This document shows positions 13,021 through 25,119 of a stretch of DNA of 64,000 nt, piece by piece. Below the pieces are notes generated by a model. The model was not told where the DNA came from, made no database searches, and was given only the letters and a program-made list of their open reading frames with translations. The stretch covers positions 6,819,527 through 6,883,526 of the forward strand of contig CM043870.1 of NCBI GenBank assembly GCA_023846275.1. Reading direction: 5' to 3'. Within the stretch, counting starts at the first letter, position 1; each line of letters begins with the position of its first letter. This DNA comes from Vanilla planifolia (Eukaryota > Streptophyta > Magnoliopsida > Asparagales > Orchidaceae). The translations under genes were made by a program, and so were the position numbers.

Positions 13021-13577
13021 TTGGTTGGATGCCGGCTGGAGGTCATTTATTGATGATGATTGGATCCAGAGGATAATGCGTCAAAGGGAATTGGGCCCGG
13101 TCCGGTAATAACACACTTATATAAGGAATTGGTATTTCTTTGTGGTTTTTCATATGACATTATATATGACATTTGGTCTGGTTTTATCTTATGCATATGC
13201 TTCATCTTTACTATTTATGGTAATTTGATATCTATTTTTCATAATTGGTTAGATATTGTGATTTATCTACTGAGATTTGTAAATCTCATTTAGTGCTTAC
13301 ATCACAGGTCATGAAACCACTGCACCAAGAGATGGGAATGGTGCTGCTATAGAAGAGCCATTTTCAAGAGATGTGTGAGAGAGGGAAAGTTTTGGTGGGA
13401 TTAAATGTTTAAAACATACCTTTATATATATACTTTGGATTTTGGTAGTTGGTGTTTGTCTCACCGTCGGGTCCCCACCTTGGGTTTTGTTATTTGTCAT
13501 CACTTAGATGATGTATTTGGCGACTCTGATGTTAATTTTGTGATCTAATGGTATTGATGTAGGTGGGGGGCCTGACA

Positions 13578-13582
13578 GATTC
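13578..13582. repeat. target-site duplication, right copy
   Basis: GATTC directly after the CA terminus of the solo LTR, matching 11,464-11,468 exactly. Confidence 0.85.
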
Positions 13583-14700
13583 TCTTATCATTAGTGGACA
13601 CTCTTTAGTGTAATGTCCAAATTCATTGCATAAAAATGCTTTGTAAACTTTTTTTGCATTCTCTTTTATCCTACATGTTATGCACTTTGGTATCTCTCTT
13701 GAGTTTATCATTTCGATCTTCTAGCAATTGGATATATTCTAAAAATGAATTGCTTCCTTCTGTTTTTCTCTTACTTCTCTATCCTCCTTAATAGATTAAC
13801 TTTATTTTGTAATCACTACTGTCTCTTTGTATGTAGGGAATTATATAATGTTTTTAATAGAGTCTTTCAACCCTTTTTTTGGAAAACATAATACTTTTGT
13901 TTCTCCAATAATACTAGCTATGGATTGTACATAACCAATTTGGATACTAACTATTAGAACTCAATTCTCATTGTCCATCTCCTATATGACCTTAATAGGT
14001 TGGTTTATCCATTGTCTTTTGTTGATATTGTGGCATACCATCCTATGAAAGTTTGACTAAACTTTTCTCAAGATATTTTCAAATCCAATGTGTTCTCTAA
14101 AAATAATCTTAGTTGTTTTTGCCAATAGCTTACATCACCATCTAAGATTAAGTCCATTATTGAGCACTTCTTGTTCACTTAGCATGCCATATTATTGTAA
14201 AGCATTTCTATTCTCTTGAGCCAATCTTCTAATTGAAAAGGTTCAAACTTATAAATTTGTTTGACAAATTGGCTAGTTTGATACCATTACATTTGTTTTG
14301 GCTTTTTTGGTTATTATTTTCACTATCATCCTATAATTTTGGTTCTTCTCTTCTAAAGAGATTTGTATTGTATTATGACTTTATTTAAGCATGCCACCTC
14401 CTCTATATGTTTGAAATTTCCAAACTCTATGTTCACAATTTAATTACAACATTATCAAAACCTTTACTTTTATAAGTTCTTAAAAATCAATTCTATTAAA
14501 ATGAAATCATGACATTATCCTCTATGTAGTAAACATGTTGTCATATAATTACAAACAAATCCAATTGACATTCCTTGAATTATTGCAAAACCTCTTTTAA
14601 TCTATGTATGGCTCTTCCTCTTCACCGTGCTTTGCTTTGAATTTCATTTTTTATAGAAATGTATTAAATCTTGATTAGTTTGAATATGAACACATTTTGG

Positions 14701-15580
14701 CCTCTTTTGCAAACCATTTACAAGATGTTCATTTCATTACAAACTTCAAACATCATCCTTCACATTCACATATCTTGCATTACTCATACTTTTTCTTCTT
14801 ATTTCTCTCTTTTTTGTGAAGACCATACTATACAATCCTGATCTTCATACTATATGATCCATCTAAGGATGCTCTTTATATGAAGGATCATACAATCTGA
14901 TTCTTCTTTCTCTCTCTCTCTCTCTTTAAAGTCATATTTGTACATTTTTACTTTTCATAATATGCAATAATCTTCCTTTGCTTATATACATTCCTACTCA
15001 TTGGATCTTATTATATGGTGGGGTACTATCAATGATACATCATTCTCGATTAGTCATTTAACTTTTGACTCTCCAACTTATACCTTATGATGGTTAGATA
15101 TTTTCCTGTACAATATCATATTCTCCATTATCTTATGCATAATGTACTTTGTGATGAGTGTTATCACACCATATGATGTTCCTCCTTCTTATGCATGTCC
15201 TTCTATCCGATGACCTTAATAATACTACTATACAATGATTTTTCTTCTCATTTAATATTTTTTCTCCCAATCATATTATATGATGCATGCTATCAAACTA
15301 TATGATTAGTCCCTTGTAATTTTATTAATTTTTATCTTAAGTCTAGGATTCTTGAAATATTTTTTTTCATATGAAACAATCATCAAACAAAGTCAAATAA
15401 AGATATAACATGTGTATTTCCACATTTAGAAGGTTTACTTAATCTCACCATCTAGGTTTTTTATTTCTTTTTAAATTTCACATCCTAGATTATGAATATG
15501 TTTAGAATATCTTCCTAGATGTTTCTAATTATTTTTGCACATTATGTTTCCATTTTCTTTGACATCCTATTTAACATCTT
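14701..15580. repeat. dispersed repeat, copy 2, with near-palindromic AT words
   Basis: The part at 15,110-15,575 matches the order of words in 7,240-7,765. A (TC)n run lies at about 14,905-14,926. Many words of the form CATACTATATGATCC or CATATGATGTTCCTCC occur at irregular spacing. No gene. Probably LTR or leader sequence upstream of the gypsy gag remnant. Confidence 0.5.
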
Positions 15581-18330
15581 AAAAGTAAGGATAAGCAAAT
15601 TTTAATAAATTAAAAATCATTGGTTATTGAAAAGAAAAATATTATGGAATGATTTATAATCTTAAGAATGAAGGATTTATAAAATAATAATTATGAGTAC
15701 GATATAATGTAGTCAGTGCATATCGTTATGGGTATAATAGTTTGATAGGTTGAGAAAAGGGTTGGTCGTACAACATAACTGTAATGTATCGTATGGTATA
15801 ACAAAATAAGAAAAATAATGAACTTGGGAGAAGTGTGAACATGCACAAAAGTAGACTGAGGATTGCATAAGTTGACCATAACATTGTAATAGGCCATTAA
15901 TGCTTAAATACAAAAGATCGATATAAATAATACATTATTATATAATACAAAATCACTGAATGTATCATTATGATTAGTTGAAAAAAATTACATAAGTCTA
16001 AAGGGTTGAGTAATAGATGGACACTCATCTCAGACGATGAACATTAATATATAAGTATGATCATATGCATGATAAGTATAATATAAGAGAATCTTCAGGT
16101 TCTAATGTAAGGAGATATATTATATAATATAGTGGCATTAGTCAAGCAAATACATAAAGTGAGATTAAAATTGGATGACTATCATACTGGTATGACTATA
16201 CAATCGTATAAATATGAAAGAGTGTAGAACCTAATACTTGGTTATATAAGCACAACAAGACATACGTATTAGTGCGATAATATATGTACTTAGTCCAAAT
16301 TTATAGAAGCATTGGATTGTAATGTATGATAGAAGTACATCTATAATAACCCTAAATTTTATATCATTTTAAATTTTCAAGATAAAATTTCTATGAAGGA
16401 AGTTTGTAGTATCTCTTAATTTTCAACCCAAATAAAAAAGAAAAATCATTGAATCAAGCCAAGAAGAGTATAAAGAGATATGATGGAAATAAATCAAGTT
16501 AATTTCTTAAAATATGTCATTTATATATAAAAATATTAAAATAATAAAAAATATTAAACAGTGTGTCAAACTTTTAAACTTAATCAAAAATATTATTTTA
16601 GTATATCAATAAAAACAAATCTTTCATATAAATTTAATGATATTTAGTTTGTAATTTATAGAGACCTAAAAAATTTCTTATAAATTTTTATAAAAATTGT
16701 TATAATTATAATTATAAAAAGGTTGCTCAAAGTAGATTTATAGTTTTAGAAATTTTAGCTTAGATCAAATTTGAACGATAGAGTAAAAATGTAGATATGA
16801 GATTGTTGGATGCACTAGTATAAATTTGTAATTTTAAAAATTTTAATTTAAGTCAAATTAAATTAGTAAAGAATAGGTTTGTAAATAATAAATATAAGTT
16901 TATTAGAATGTTAATTTTCATTCTTAAGGTCTTCATTAGCTCTCCATGTGAAAAGAACGAGTGTTCGGTAACATGACATCAGATTAATAAGCATTGTTTA
17001 CAACAATTATTGGCAATTAAGCACACGTGTGCTTTTAGTCAATTTTTCAACTTTTTTAGGCATTTTAAAAAAATATAATAACTGGCTATCATATTATAAA
17101 ATACCCATGCATGAATTATTTTTGCATAAGCATTTGACTAGTTAAAAAATGAGCAAGATGTTGTCATTGTGATGGACTGCTGTGAGCTACAAAAAAAGTT
17201 TTGATCAAGAGGATATTTCAACTCACGTGTTTGATAAGCAACCAGCAAAGTATACTTTATTTCATCATTTCATTTTTTAGTTATTATGTAAATTTGTTGT
17301 TTAGCAATGTGAGTGGAGGAGATGAAGTGATATTCAAGAAGAGCTCAATTTCGATGGGGAAAGTAAAATGAGATCTTAATTATATGAGCGAGAGATGGCA
17401 AGAAGATTGATTTTGTTAGAGAAAAAAGAGAAGGGTGTTAGGTTCATTAGAGAAAGATGAGAAGAGTGTCAAGTTTTGTGACAAGGAAATTTCGTACTAG
17501 TATAATGGCATATAACTTTTGGTACAATGGCTTAAGTCGTAGCGCAATGAAAGAGCTATGAAGATATCATACTAAATAATTTTTTAGATTGTAGTAATAC
17601 AAAGAGCACCATTACTATTACATAAATAGGTTAATCATACAGGACAATATAGATATCATATTACATGATCAAATTGAGATTAAAGAAAATTGGTTGAGTT
17701 TGAAAGGTTAAACATATTAACTAATATATAGAATAATGTGTTGTCATATTAGTGTAATTAATAGATGATGTTAATAGTCTATAAGAGAAAGAAATAAAAT
17801 AAAATAAAATAAAATAATTCAGTAATCGTATTATATAATGTTATTAATCATACTGGATAATCATAAGAAATATTCTAAAATAGAAAAAGTTCATATAAAG
17901 ATGTATAATATGATATGATGTATCTTACTATGTGATATTCTTAAAAGACTTGTAGATTAAACCATACAAATAGGTTGAGTAATAAGAAATAGAGGGAATC
18001 ATAAGGTACAAATAAGGGGATCATACTTATACAATTTGTAATATAAAATGAATTAAATGGCTAGATTTATTATATAATAATAGGATCATGCATATATGAT
18101 ATAGTGTAGATTCTTTAGTACTATTTGATCATATGATACGATTATAGAATCGTATTGATATAATTTTAAGTAGCAACATAAGAGTCTATAACGAATTAAT
18201 ATGAGTTGAATTATTTATTAAATATATCACATATAGGATGTATGTTGACTATGACATATATATAGTATTATAAGAAATTAAGAAAAGATTGTAACTAGAA
18301 AATGAAGTTAATTATCAGATTCATGTATAC
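15581..18330 (+). repeat. AT-rich LTR-like sequence in the opposite orientation
   Basis: From about 15,690 the plus strand becomes purine-rich and the near-palindromic words are written in the opposite sense to those at 14.8-15.5 kb. Near 16,343 lies 'ataataaccctaaatttta', resembling a gypsy LTR start. The stretch at about 16,620-16,880 ('aatgatatttagtttgtaat', 'aaatttgtaattttaaa') resembles the early part of the solo LTR at about 11,540-11,700. An (AAAAT)n run lies at about 17,790-17,816. No gene. Best read as one or more degraded gypsy LTRs. Confidence 0.45.
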
Positions 18331-19870
18331 ACATTTAATAATTATGATGCAAATATGCTGATAAACTATGGTCTATATTTTTTATAAAATGGTATTATTT
18401 TCATGTTGTTTTTAGTTTAAGCATCATAAATATTTAAATGTTTTATGATAGCTTGTATGGATTCATATTATTGTAAAACATGTGAGGCAAAATGAACAAG
18501 AGATGAGGGATGAATTGTGTGTTTAACAAATTTTTTTGATTCCAAAAATTAGAAAAAAAATTTTGAGCATAAAATATTTTTCTTGTATCTATGAAATAAA
18601 ATTGTTCAATAATAAACAAAATGCACATAAGAATTTTTAGGTGGTTCGCCTAAATCTATGCCTACATCCACCCTCGATCCTCAATCGGACTTCCACTAAC
18701 CACTCTTTTTTATCGAAGTCGGTAAAGGTAAACCAAATGCACATCGATGCTTCAATGAGACACCAAAATTAGAGAAATTTAAGCTATTAAGAAAAATATG
18801 AAATTTTATAATTTTTTTGCTTACAAAAATTCCTACACCTTTAATTCTTTGACAAGAGTGACACTACTAATGAATGAAGTAGATGTTACCAAGAAATGCA
18901 AAAATGATTATGAACAAAAGTAGAGAATGGATATCAATGAAAATCTATAGCTCTCGTAATTGCGTAGAAATTTGTTACTGTTTGAACTTCAATTAGACTT
19001 ATATTAAAATTTTCAAGCTTGATTTAATAGTTCTTATGTTTGATAAATTATCCTTATTTATAGTTGAAATAAAAAAACATCAAAAATAGCTATCTTAATG
19101 GCTAGAATCTACTTTTTGAAAAGCTAACCATCACAATGGAGAAGACAGTATAGCTGTCATTCGATTATGTGAACAGATGGAGTGATAGTCGTTATATCTA
19201 CTTTCATGAAAAAGGGTCCAAATCTAATCACAACAAGATAAAATTTGGAGTATCAGATTCGAAAGTCAAATGGATGGTAACTATGATGAGGTTACTATTT
19301 ACAAAGATAGAGATACTCTCAGTGGTTTGATCAAGCATTATCGATGAACGACTAAAGAAAAAAGACTGTTCACAAATGTGGGTGTGATCTAGACCGTTTG
19401 ATCGTGAAAACATGTGATCAGTTGGTGCAAAAATCTTAAGTTTAGCAAAGCTTATTTTTAGTCCCGCATTGTAAAATTGCATAACTATTTTGTGCTTATA
19501 ATACATGCACAATGTATTACTATCAACCTAATGGAGTTGGCTACTCCTTAATGTTCTCAGAAGGTCATGACCTGAGTCACTAAAGCGTGCACGAGGTCTG
19601 ACCATATCCGATTTACATAAATTAAATAATGAGTCTGCTTTGACTCGTTTCACCTAAGCTGGTTTAAAAGTAATTAATTCCTTGAATTAGTTCACCCAAG
19701 GACCACAACAGTGACTGACTTAACCAATGCTCGAGTTTGACCCATCTCTGTTTCGGTCGATTTCCTGGCTAGCGGGACCTAATGGCCCATGTTACCTTCG
19801 GGTCACTTAACTTGAGCCCTTTGGGCTTAGCAGTGGGTGCTTATGCATTTTTTAATTTATTTTTAATAAT
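18331..19870. repeat. unclassified repeat with a 'ggtggttc' block and a U-snRNA-type USE/TATA look-alike
   Basis: A block at about 18,636-18,760 ('tttttaggtggttcgcctaa', then 'cctacatccaccctcgatcc') is of a kind common in plant LTR elements and has a relative at 23,060. Farther on, GTCCCGCATTG at 19,461-19,471 is followed by a TATA-like word at about 19,495. The stretch 19,510-19,840 is less AT-rich (many CTCGAGTTTGACC-type words). No coding frame is convincing, including 19,228-19,512 on minus. Confidence 0.4.
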
Positions 19871-22800
19871 AAATTTTTTATATAAAAAATTGTATATTCA
19901 AAAACTTAAATGTCTTGAAAATAAAAAAGCAATTTAAACCAAATTCACATATTCATGAAAGATGATAATCCTATGTGTCACAACTACAAAGAATTTAAAA
20001 GGTTAAGATATTAATCATAAAGATTTAGAAATGAAGTTCTTTGTGGATAGTTACTCTACAGAGACCATTGACCTTGGCTTAAAAGTCAGAAGGTTAAGTC
20101 ATTAAATTATATTCGTTGTTTATGTTACAATAATCTTTACTCTAACAAATTCAGATTATTGAAATAATACTAAGCTTAATAAGGTATTAATAGATACGTA
20201 ACTTTAGTTTCGTGATCATCTCCTTAAAGGGTACAACACATATTATCTTGTTATTAGATATTTTATAAATATCTTATTCCTTTAAAATATTATATAATAA
20301 GGATATTGATATATAATATAATAAAAAAATTATAATATAATAAATAAGAAAAAAATTTAAAATATAAATATCTTGCATATTGAATTATTAAATAAAAAAA
20401 TAAAATAAAATGATTAATATACCCCTAAAGATATTTTTCTTATATTTACTAGATTATATTATAACCTCATAGGGTAATGATACTTATCTATGCTTATATG
20501 ATAACGACATAAATTAAGATGTCCCATATATATGATACAGGATGATGATAACTCACTCACCTTTGTTTACATCATTTTTATATACATTATACGTAATGGG
20601 TGAAGACAAACATTAGATGTGAGAATATTCTTATGAATCTTATGATACTAGTCCCAAATGATAGTGATCTAAAAAGAAAAAACTTGAGCTATATATTAAG
20701 AATGAAATAAATAAGAAAAATAATTAACTTATCTTTTAGCCTTATAAATTATAATAAAAGAGAAATTGGAAAAGAAAAGAACATACATTTACATATTTAT
20801 ATGTTATGTTAGATTTATTAATTTATTTATCTCATAGCTTATTTAATTATAGACATTAGTATTTTTATTATCATAGTACAATTATATCTTTTTGTTATGA
20901 CATTATTTTTAAATATTTTTATCTTATTTATTTACCTATTTAACTCTTTAGAATCTAATTAGCATTTATCTCACAGATCATATATCCACTATATTGAAAG
21001 TTGAAGACGTTGATGCTATAGATGATGATTATACTTATTAGTTAGTATAGTGGTTGGTCTATTATAGATTTTTATACTCTGTGTATCTATATGAACTTGA
21101 CATAATATTTATTTATGATATGGATGATTTATATTAGTTATGTAGCTGGATTATTTATTTATATAAATTTTTTATTTAGTTGATGCGTCAAAGATGGTTT
21201 GTGGATGAATATTATCTCATCGTCAAGTCTTCACCTAGGGTTTTATGTCCTTATATATTTATTTTAAATGTGCATAATCTTTTATTTTTGCTCTGATTAA
21301 GTACATGGTAAGATGGGACCCTAATGACATTGTATCGTACAATCATGTGAGAAAAAATGAAATGGATTGCAATGTGATCGTAGAAGAATGGTCAAGACAT
21401 AAGAGCATATTATATAGAACGTCATAACTAGGTGCTCAATTTTAGGTTCATTAAACTCAAAAATTATGAAAAAAAATCTAAGAATGAGACAAAGCAACAA
21501 AAAATGTAATTGTAACACGAAGCAGTATAAGCCAAATGTGAGCCACATGTGTTGGCTTGATGCAAGCATGCTGCTTACATGTCATGTGTACAACATAGGA
21601 GTGCATATGAGATGATGAGATATGTCAGATGCCCATACACACTAGCATGCACAATCAGACTGGATGGACACACATGTAGATCTTATTGCACTTTTTTTTT
21701 TTTGCATGTAGTAGGTGGACCTATGGCGCCTCTACAATCAATGCACACTCAGAGGGCATATGCACACGTGTGTGAACTCCTGACAAAGGTGCACTCAAGG
21801 TTAGGCTAATTTGGCACAAATTTTGAGAAAATTTATATTTTTATTCAAAATCATATATTTTATGTTTTGTAATAAAATATTTATCTAAAACTATTGTAGA
21901 AGTACTGTAGCAAGAAAAAGAGAGAAGAAAAATTTTCATATTTTGATATTCCAATTGCGTATATTTCATTTCATTAGAAATATAGGCATGAACTTGATTT
22001 TAAAGAAATATTTCTCTTTAAGTGTATCATATTGTTCATGTAATTTAATTATTCTGGATTTACATTTTACACAAATTTTCTCACGACCATCATACATGTT
22101 AATTAATTTTTTATGCTTAATAACTGATTTATTGAAAGAATTTAGTATTTCATGAAGAGATACAAAAGTAGACTCATGGTTAGAATTAAAAATATTTTAT
22201 ACAAGTTTACCTCTATGATTCATTTCTAAATTTAGTTTCTTCTTCCTCATCTTCTTCTTTTCTTTTTTCTTTTTTTGATTCTTCTTCTTCTAATCATCAC
22301 TAATGCCTAGAGATTCATTCTCACTATACAACATATATAATCCCTATATCATCTCAAAATAAATTATAGCCAAACATACTCTCACACCAATTTCTTCAAG
22401 CAACGCACAAGATAAGTGATTCATTCATTTAACATTTAATTGAATTAACATTCTTAATTTACTACTTCTATCATTAGGAAGTACAAAAAAATAAATAAAA
22501 ATATCCCACAAATAATCATCAATTTTTTTAATAAAATTTTTATAGGAAATTTTTCAAATAAGAAAATTTTCAACCTTAAATAATGAAAGATGACATGATG
22601 AAAATCCTTTCTCTAGAGTTTCATAATTATCAACTATGGGTCAACTCATTCTTAAATAATTTGATAACATAAGCACATTAACTAAATCAAAAAAAATGGA
22701 TTATAAAGTAAAAATGATAATATTACAATCGATATTACTAAAATAATAAAACTAGTAAATAATTAAAATTAATAACTCAATTAATTTACACACACAAATA

Positions 22801-23055
22801 AAGGATCATCTCAGTGATTTTACTCACTTTGTATAGAAAACTCACTTTGATACTAATTGAAGTAAAAACTAGTATGCAAATCTCATAAGAAGAATGTGAA
22901 CTATGGGTTTTAAAATATTTTTATTAATTTTAGTATTGTATTTAGTTTTCAAAGATTTTTTATAAAAATAATTTTAATAAAAAATTTTGATTTATAAATA
23001 TATTAATTTATAATTTTTATAATTAAAAAAATTAAAATAAAAGTTGAATTGGTAC
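19871..23055. other. AT-rich intergenic DNA, no gene
   Basis: Mostly very AT-rich. 21,540-21,810 has a more mixed composition with repeated CACAC/TGCA words and a T run, but its frames (21,321-21,569 minus and 21,579-21,809 plus) match no family I know. A TTC/TTTC-rich simple-sequence tract lies at about 22,237-22,292. I see no splice-flanked conserved peptide. Confidence 0.5.
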
Positions 23056-23689
23056 TTCAAAGTTTTTAGGTGGTTCAATTCAAACTAGAACCTATGTCAA
23101 CCCCCAACTGAGATTGGGAAAAACTCTACTAGTAAAAGAGTTAAAGCTTAAGATTTTTTTTTACGATTCACCTTTAACCTACTTAAGATTTTTTCTTGTG
23201 GTTCACCTCCAACCTACTAGTTTTTTATGATTCAACTATAACCTGAGATTTTACAAGCTCAATCTCAACTCAGTTTTTTACAAGATCAATCCAAACTCGA
23301 GCTTTTGTAAAGGTTAGGCAACCCAACCTAAAGGAAAAAACACAACAAGAAATGAATTTTTGATAAAAAAACATACAATTTTTTTTTTATATTTTTTATG
23401 GATATAGAAAGGCATAAAGAGTTCAAAATTATGAAGAGAATTGAGAAAATGAAAGCTTAGAAGAATCAGGCTTGAATAAAAGAATTTAGAATTTTAAATA
23501 GTCGTAGGTGCTTGCCAGAAGAAATTTATGCCAATATAATGTGATGTAGCTCCTCTTTGAGGTTTTAAAATCTCATTCATGTTTATTAGTTATTTCATTC
23601 AAAATGATTAGATGTTTATAGAAAAATTTTGATTATAGTCATTTTAAAGTCAAGGAAAAGCTATTTTGAAATGGTTACCAAACTACTTA
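23056..23689. repeat. repeat block with 'ttaggtggttc' start and short tandem units
   Basis: Begins 'gtttttaggtggttcaattc', as at 18,636, and then carries short imperfect tandem units of 'aagattttt...gattcacctttaacctac' type (about 23,150-23,290). It leads directly into the 1.43-kb duplication. Likely LTR-type sequence; the family is not known to me. Confidence 0.45.
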
Positions 23690-25118
23690 AAAGGCTTTTA
23701 CAAATGGTTTAAATAATTATTTTCAAACACTATGTGTAACAACACATGTAATAGCTAATGAAATAGTCATTATGTGAGATGAATAGAAGCCATTAGATGT
23801 ATTCAAAGGAGTACATGATGTGTGATTAAATGCTATAAATGTGGATGAATTCTGGACAGTTGGAACAAGGTGGATAGATCTGGTCCATTCGATCAAGTTA
23901 GATGAGATATGAAACATTCGATTCATCAACGATAAAGTCAAAGTAAATCTCAGTCATAGGATTCAAACTATATAATTTGGAGCCATATAATTCCATAATG
24001 AGGAAAGAATTCTAGTCATATGTAAATTAAATGAAATAATGGTCATCAAATCTAAGGATAAATCATATGAAATAGATGGAATCAATAATCACAATTAGAT
24101 CAAACGCATCAAATCAACGATGAGATGATTAGAACTGTTTAAAGAGGAGGAGGCAAACTCCATCGTGCTATCGTGAAACTGCGAGATCAAACAATGCTAA
24201 GTTGCTTTTGATTTTGGAAGCAGACAAAGTACTAAGAGGTTAGTCCCATTTTACAGCATAGGAAATGGATTTGCTCTTTATAACCATGGGAGCATTATGT
24301 GCGTCAAATTGGGCTAGCACCCCCTTTGTGTGCCTAGGATTTCATCACCTAGGCATGCTCGTATGCTTACAGGTTATTTCATGTATAAGTTTGACTCGAC
24401 CCTACGCATACTTGGTTCAAGTGTTTCCCAGCTCAATCCTTTGCCTTACCTCATCTAGTTTAGAATTGCACCATGACTAAGATTGAGATCGATCTGATAT
24501 GGTTCCAGCTATCTCTTGAGCCGAGGCTTGCAATTGCCTGCTCAAGCTTGCTCCGCCAAAGAGTTTGGACTTGAGCACAAGCTTGGGATGTGGAAATAAT
24601 TTTTTTAACTATTAAAATTTTTAAAAAATTATTATTATTTTTAATTTAAGCAAGGTTTAACAATCAATCTAATATGAAATTTGACCTATATATATATAAT
24701 TAAACTAAAAAAATAATTATGAGATTAAAAAATAGAGTCTTATTTATTTTATAAATTAAAAAGATGATTGAACAATTGGATGCTTGAATATAATTTGAAA
24801 TTATTTATTTTATAATCAATAAGCTAATATTCTATTTCATAACAAAAAAAAATTTCAAATTTGATGCGTATGTCTTCAATCTTTGAAGTCTTTTGAACAT
24901 TCTAAGGTTCTTTAAAGACTGTTAAATTCATCATCTTTAAAAGTACATAACTTGTTCTTTACAAATAAATTTATTTTATACTAAACAAATTTATTATAAT
25001 AAAATGTTAAACCTTTAAGACTTGACTCATCAAACATAAAAATGACTTAACAGAAGATGATTATATTGTATGATAGTATATACCATATTGTAAGAATGCT
25101 TTTGTATTATGATAACAT
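23690..25118 (+). repeat. 1.43-kb tandem duplication, copy 1
   Basis: Starts 'aaggcttttacaaatggttt' and ends near 'aagaatgcttttgtattatg'. The same text in the same order starts again at 25,121, a period of 1,430 bp. Inside: an AT-rich head, a gene-like stretch at 24,120-24,600 of more balanced composition, and an AT-rich tail. The open frame at 24,265-24,480 is disturbed in copy 2, so coding is unlikely. No TG...CA ends or terminal inverted repeats seen. Confidence 0.85.
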
Positions 25119-25119
25119 A

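Larger units (their letters stand above)
11469..13577 (+). mobile_element. solo LTR of a Ty3/gypsy-like element, 2,109 bp
   Basis: Starts TGTAACAGTC, ends GGGGCCTGACA, and is flanked by the perfect 5-bp repeat GATTC. Inside are a TATA box (11,761-11,768), a GC-rich transcribed region, and two sets of tandem repeats. There is no internal domain, so this is a solo LTR left by recombination between two LTRs. It sits in the gag of an older minus-strand gypsy element. Overlapping open frames at 11,650-12,427 on both strands come from the GC-rich part and have no protein family content. Confidence 0.82.
10644..14700 (-). mobile_element. Ty3/gypsy retrotransposon fossil (gag part), interrupted by a solo LTR
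   Basis: Minus-strand translation gives gypsy gag pieces. A retrotransposon gag core lies at about 14,010-14,250 (PFQLEDWLKRIEMLYNNM, then GDVSYWQKQLRLFLENTLD). A CCHC-type knuckle lies at about 13,590-13,660 (CNEFGHYTKECP), and a further knuckle-like piece at about 11,160-11,260 (CYTYENLGHNGKEC). The gag is split by the solo LTR at 11,469-13,577. I do not recognise pol domains. The element is broken many times and older than the solo LTR that entered it. Confidence 0.7.

Noticed and set aside
21321-21809. Pair of open frames with a mixed-composition segment as a possible small gene
   Set aside because: No domain, no splice-flanked conserved peptide, and a long T run within; probably repeat-derived.
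24265-24480. 71-codon frame in the duplication as a possible conserved small protein
   Set aside because: The equivalent stretch in copy 2 does not keep the frame, so there is no sign of selection on a protein.
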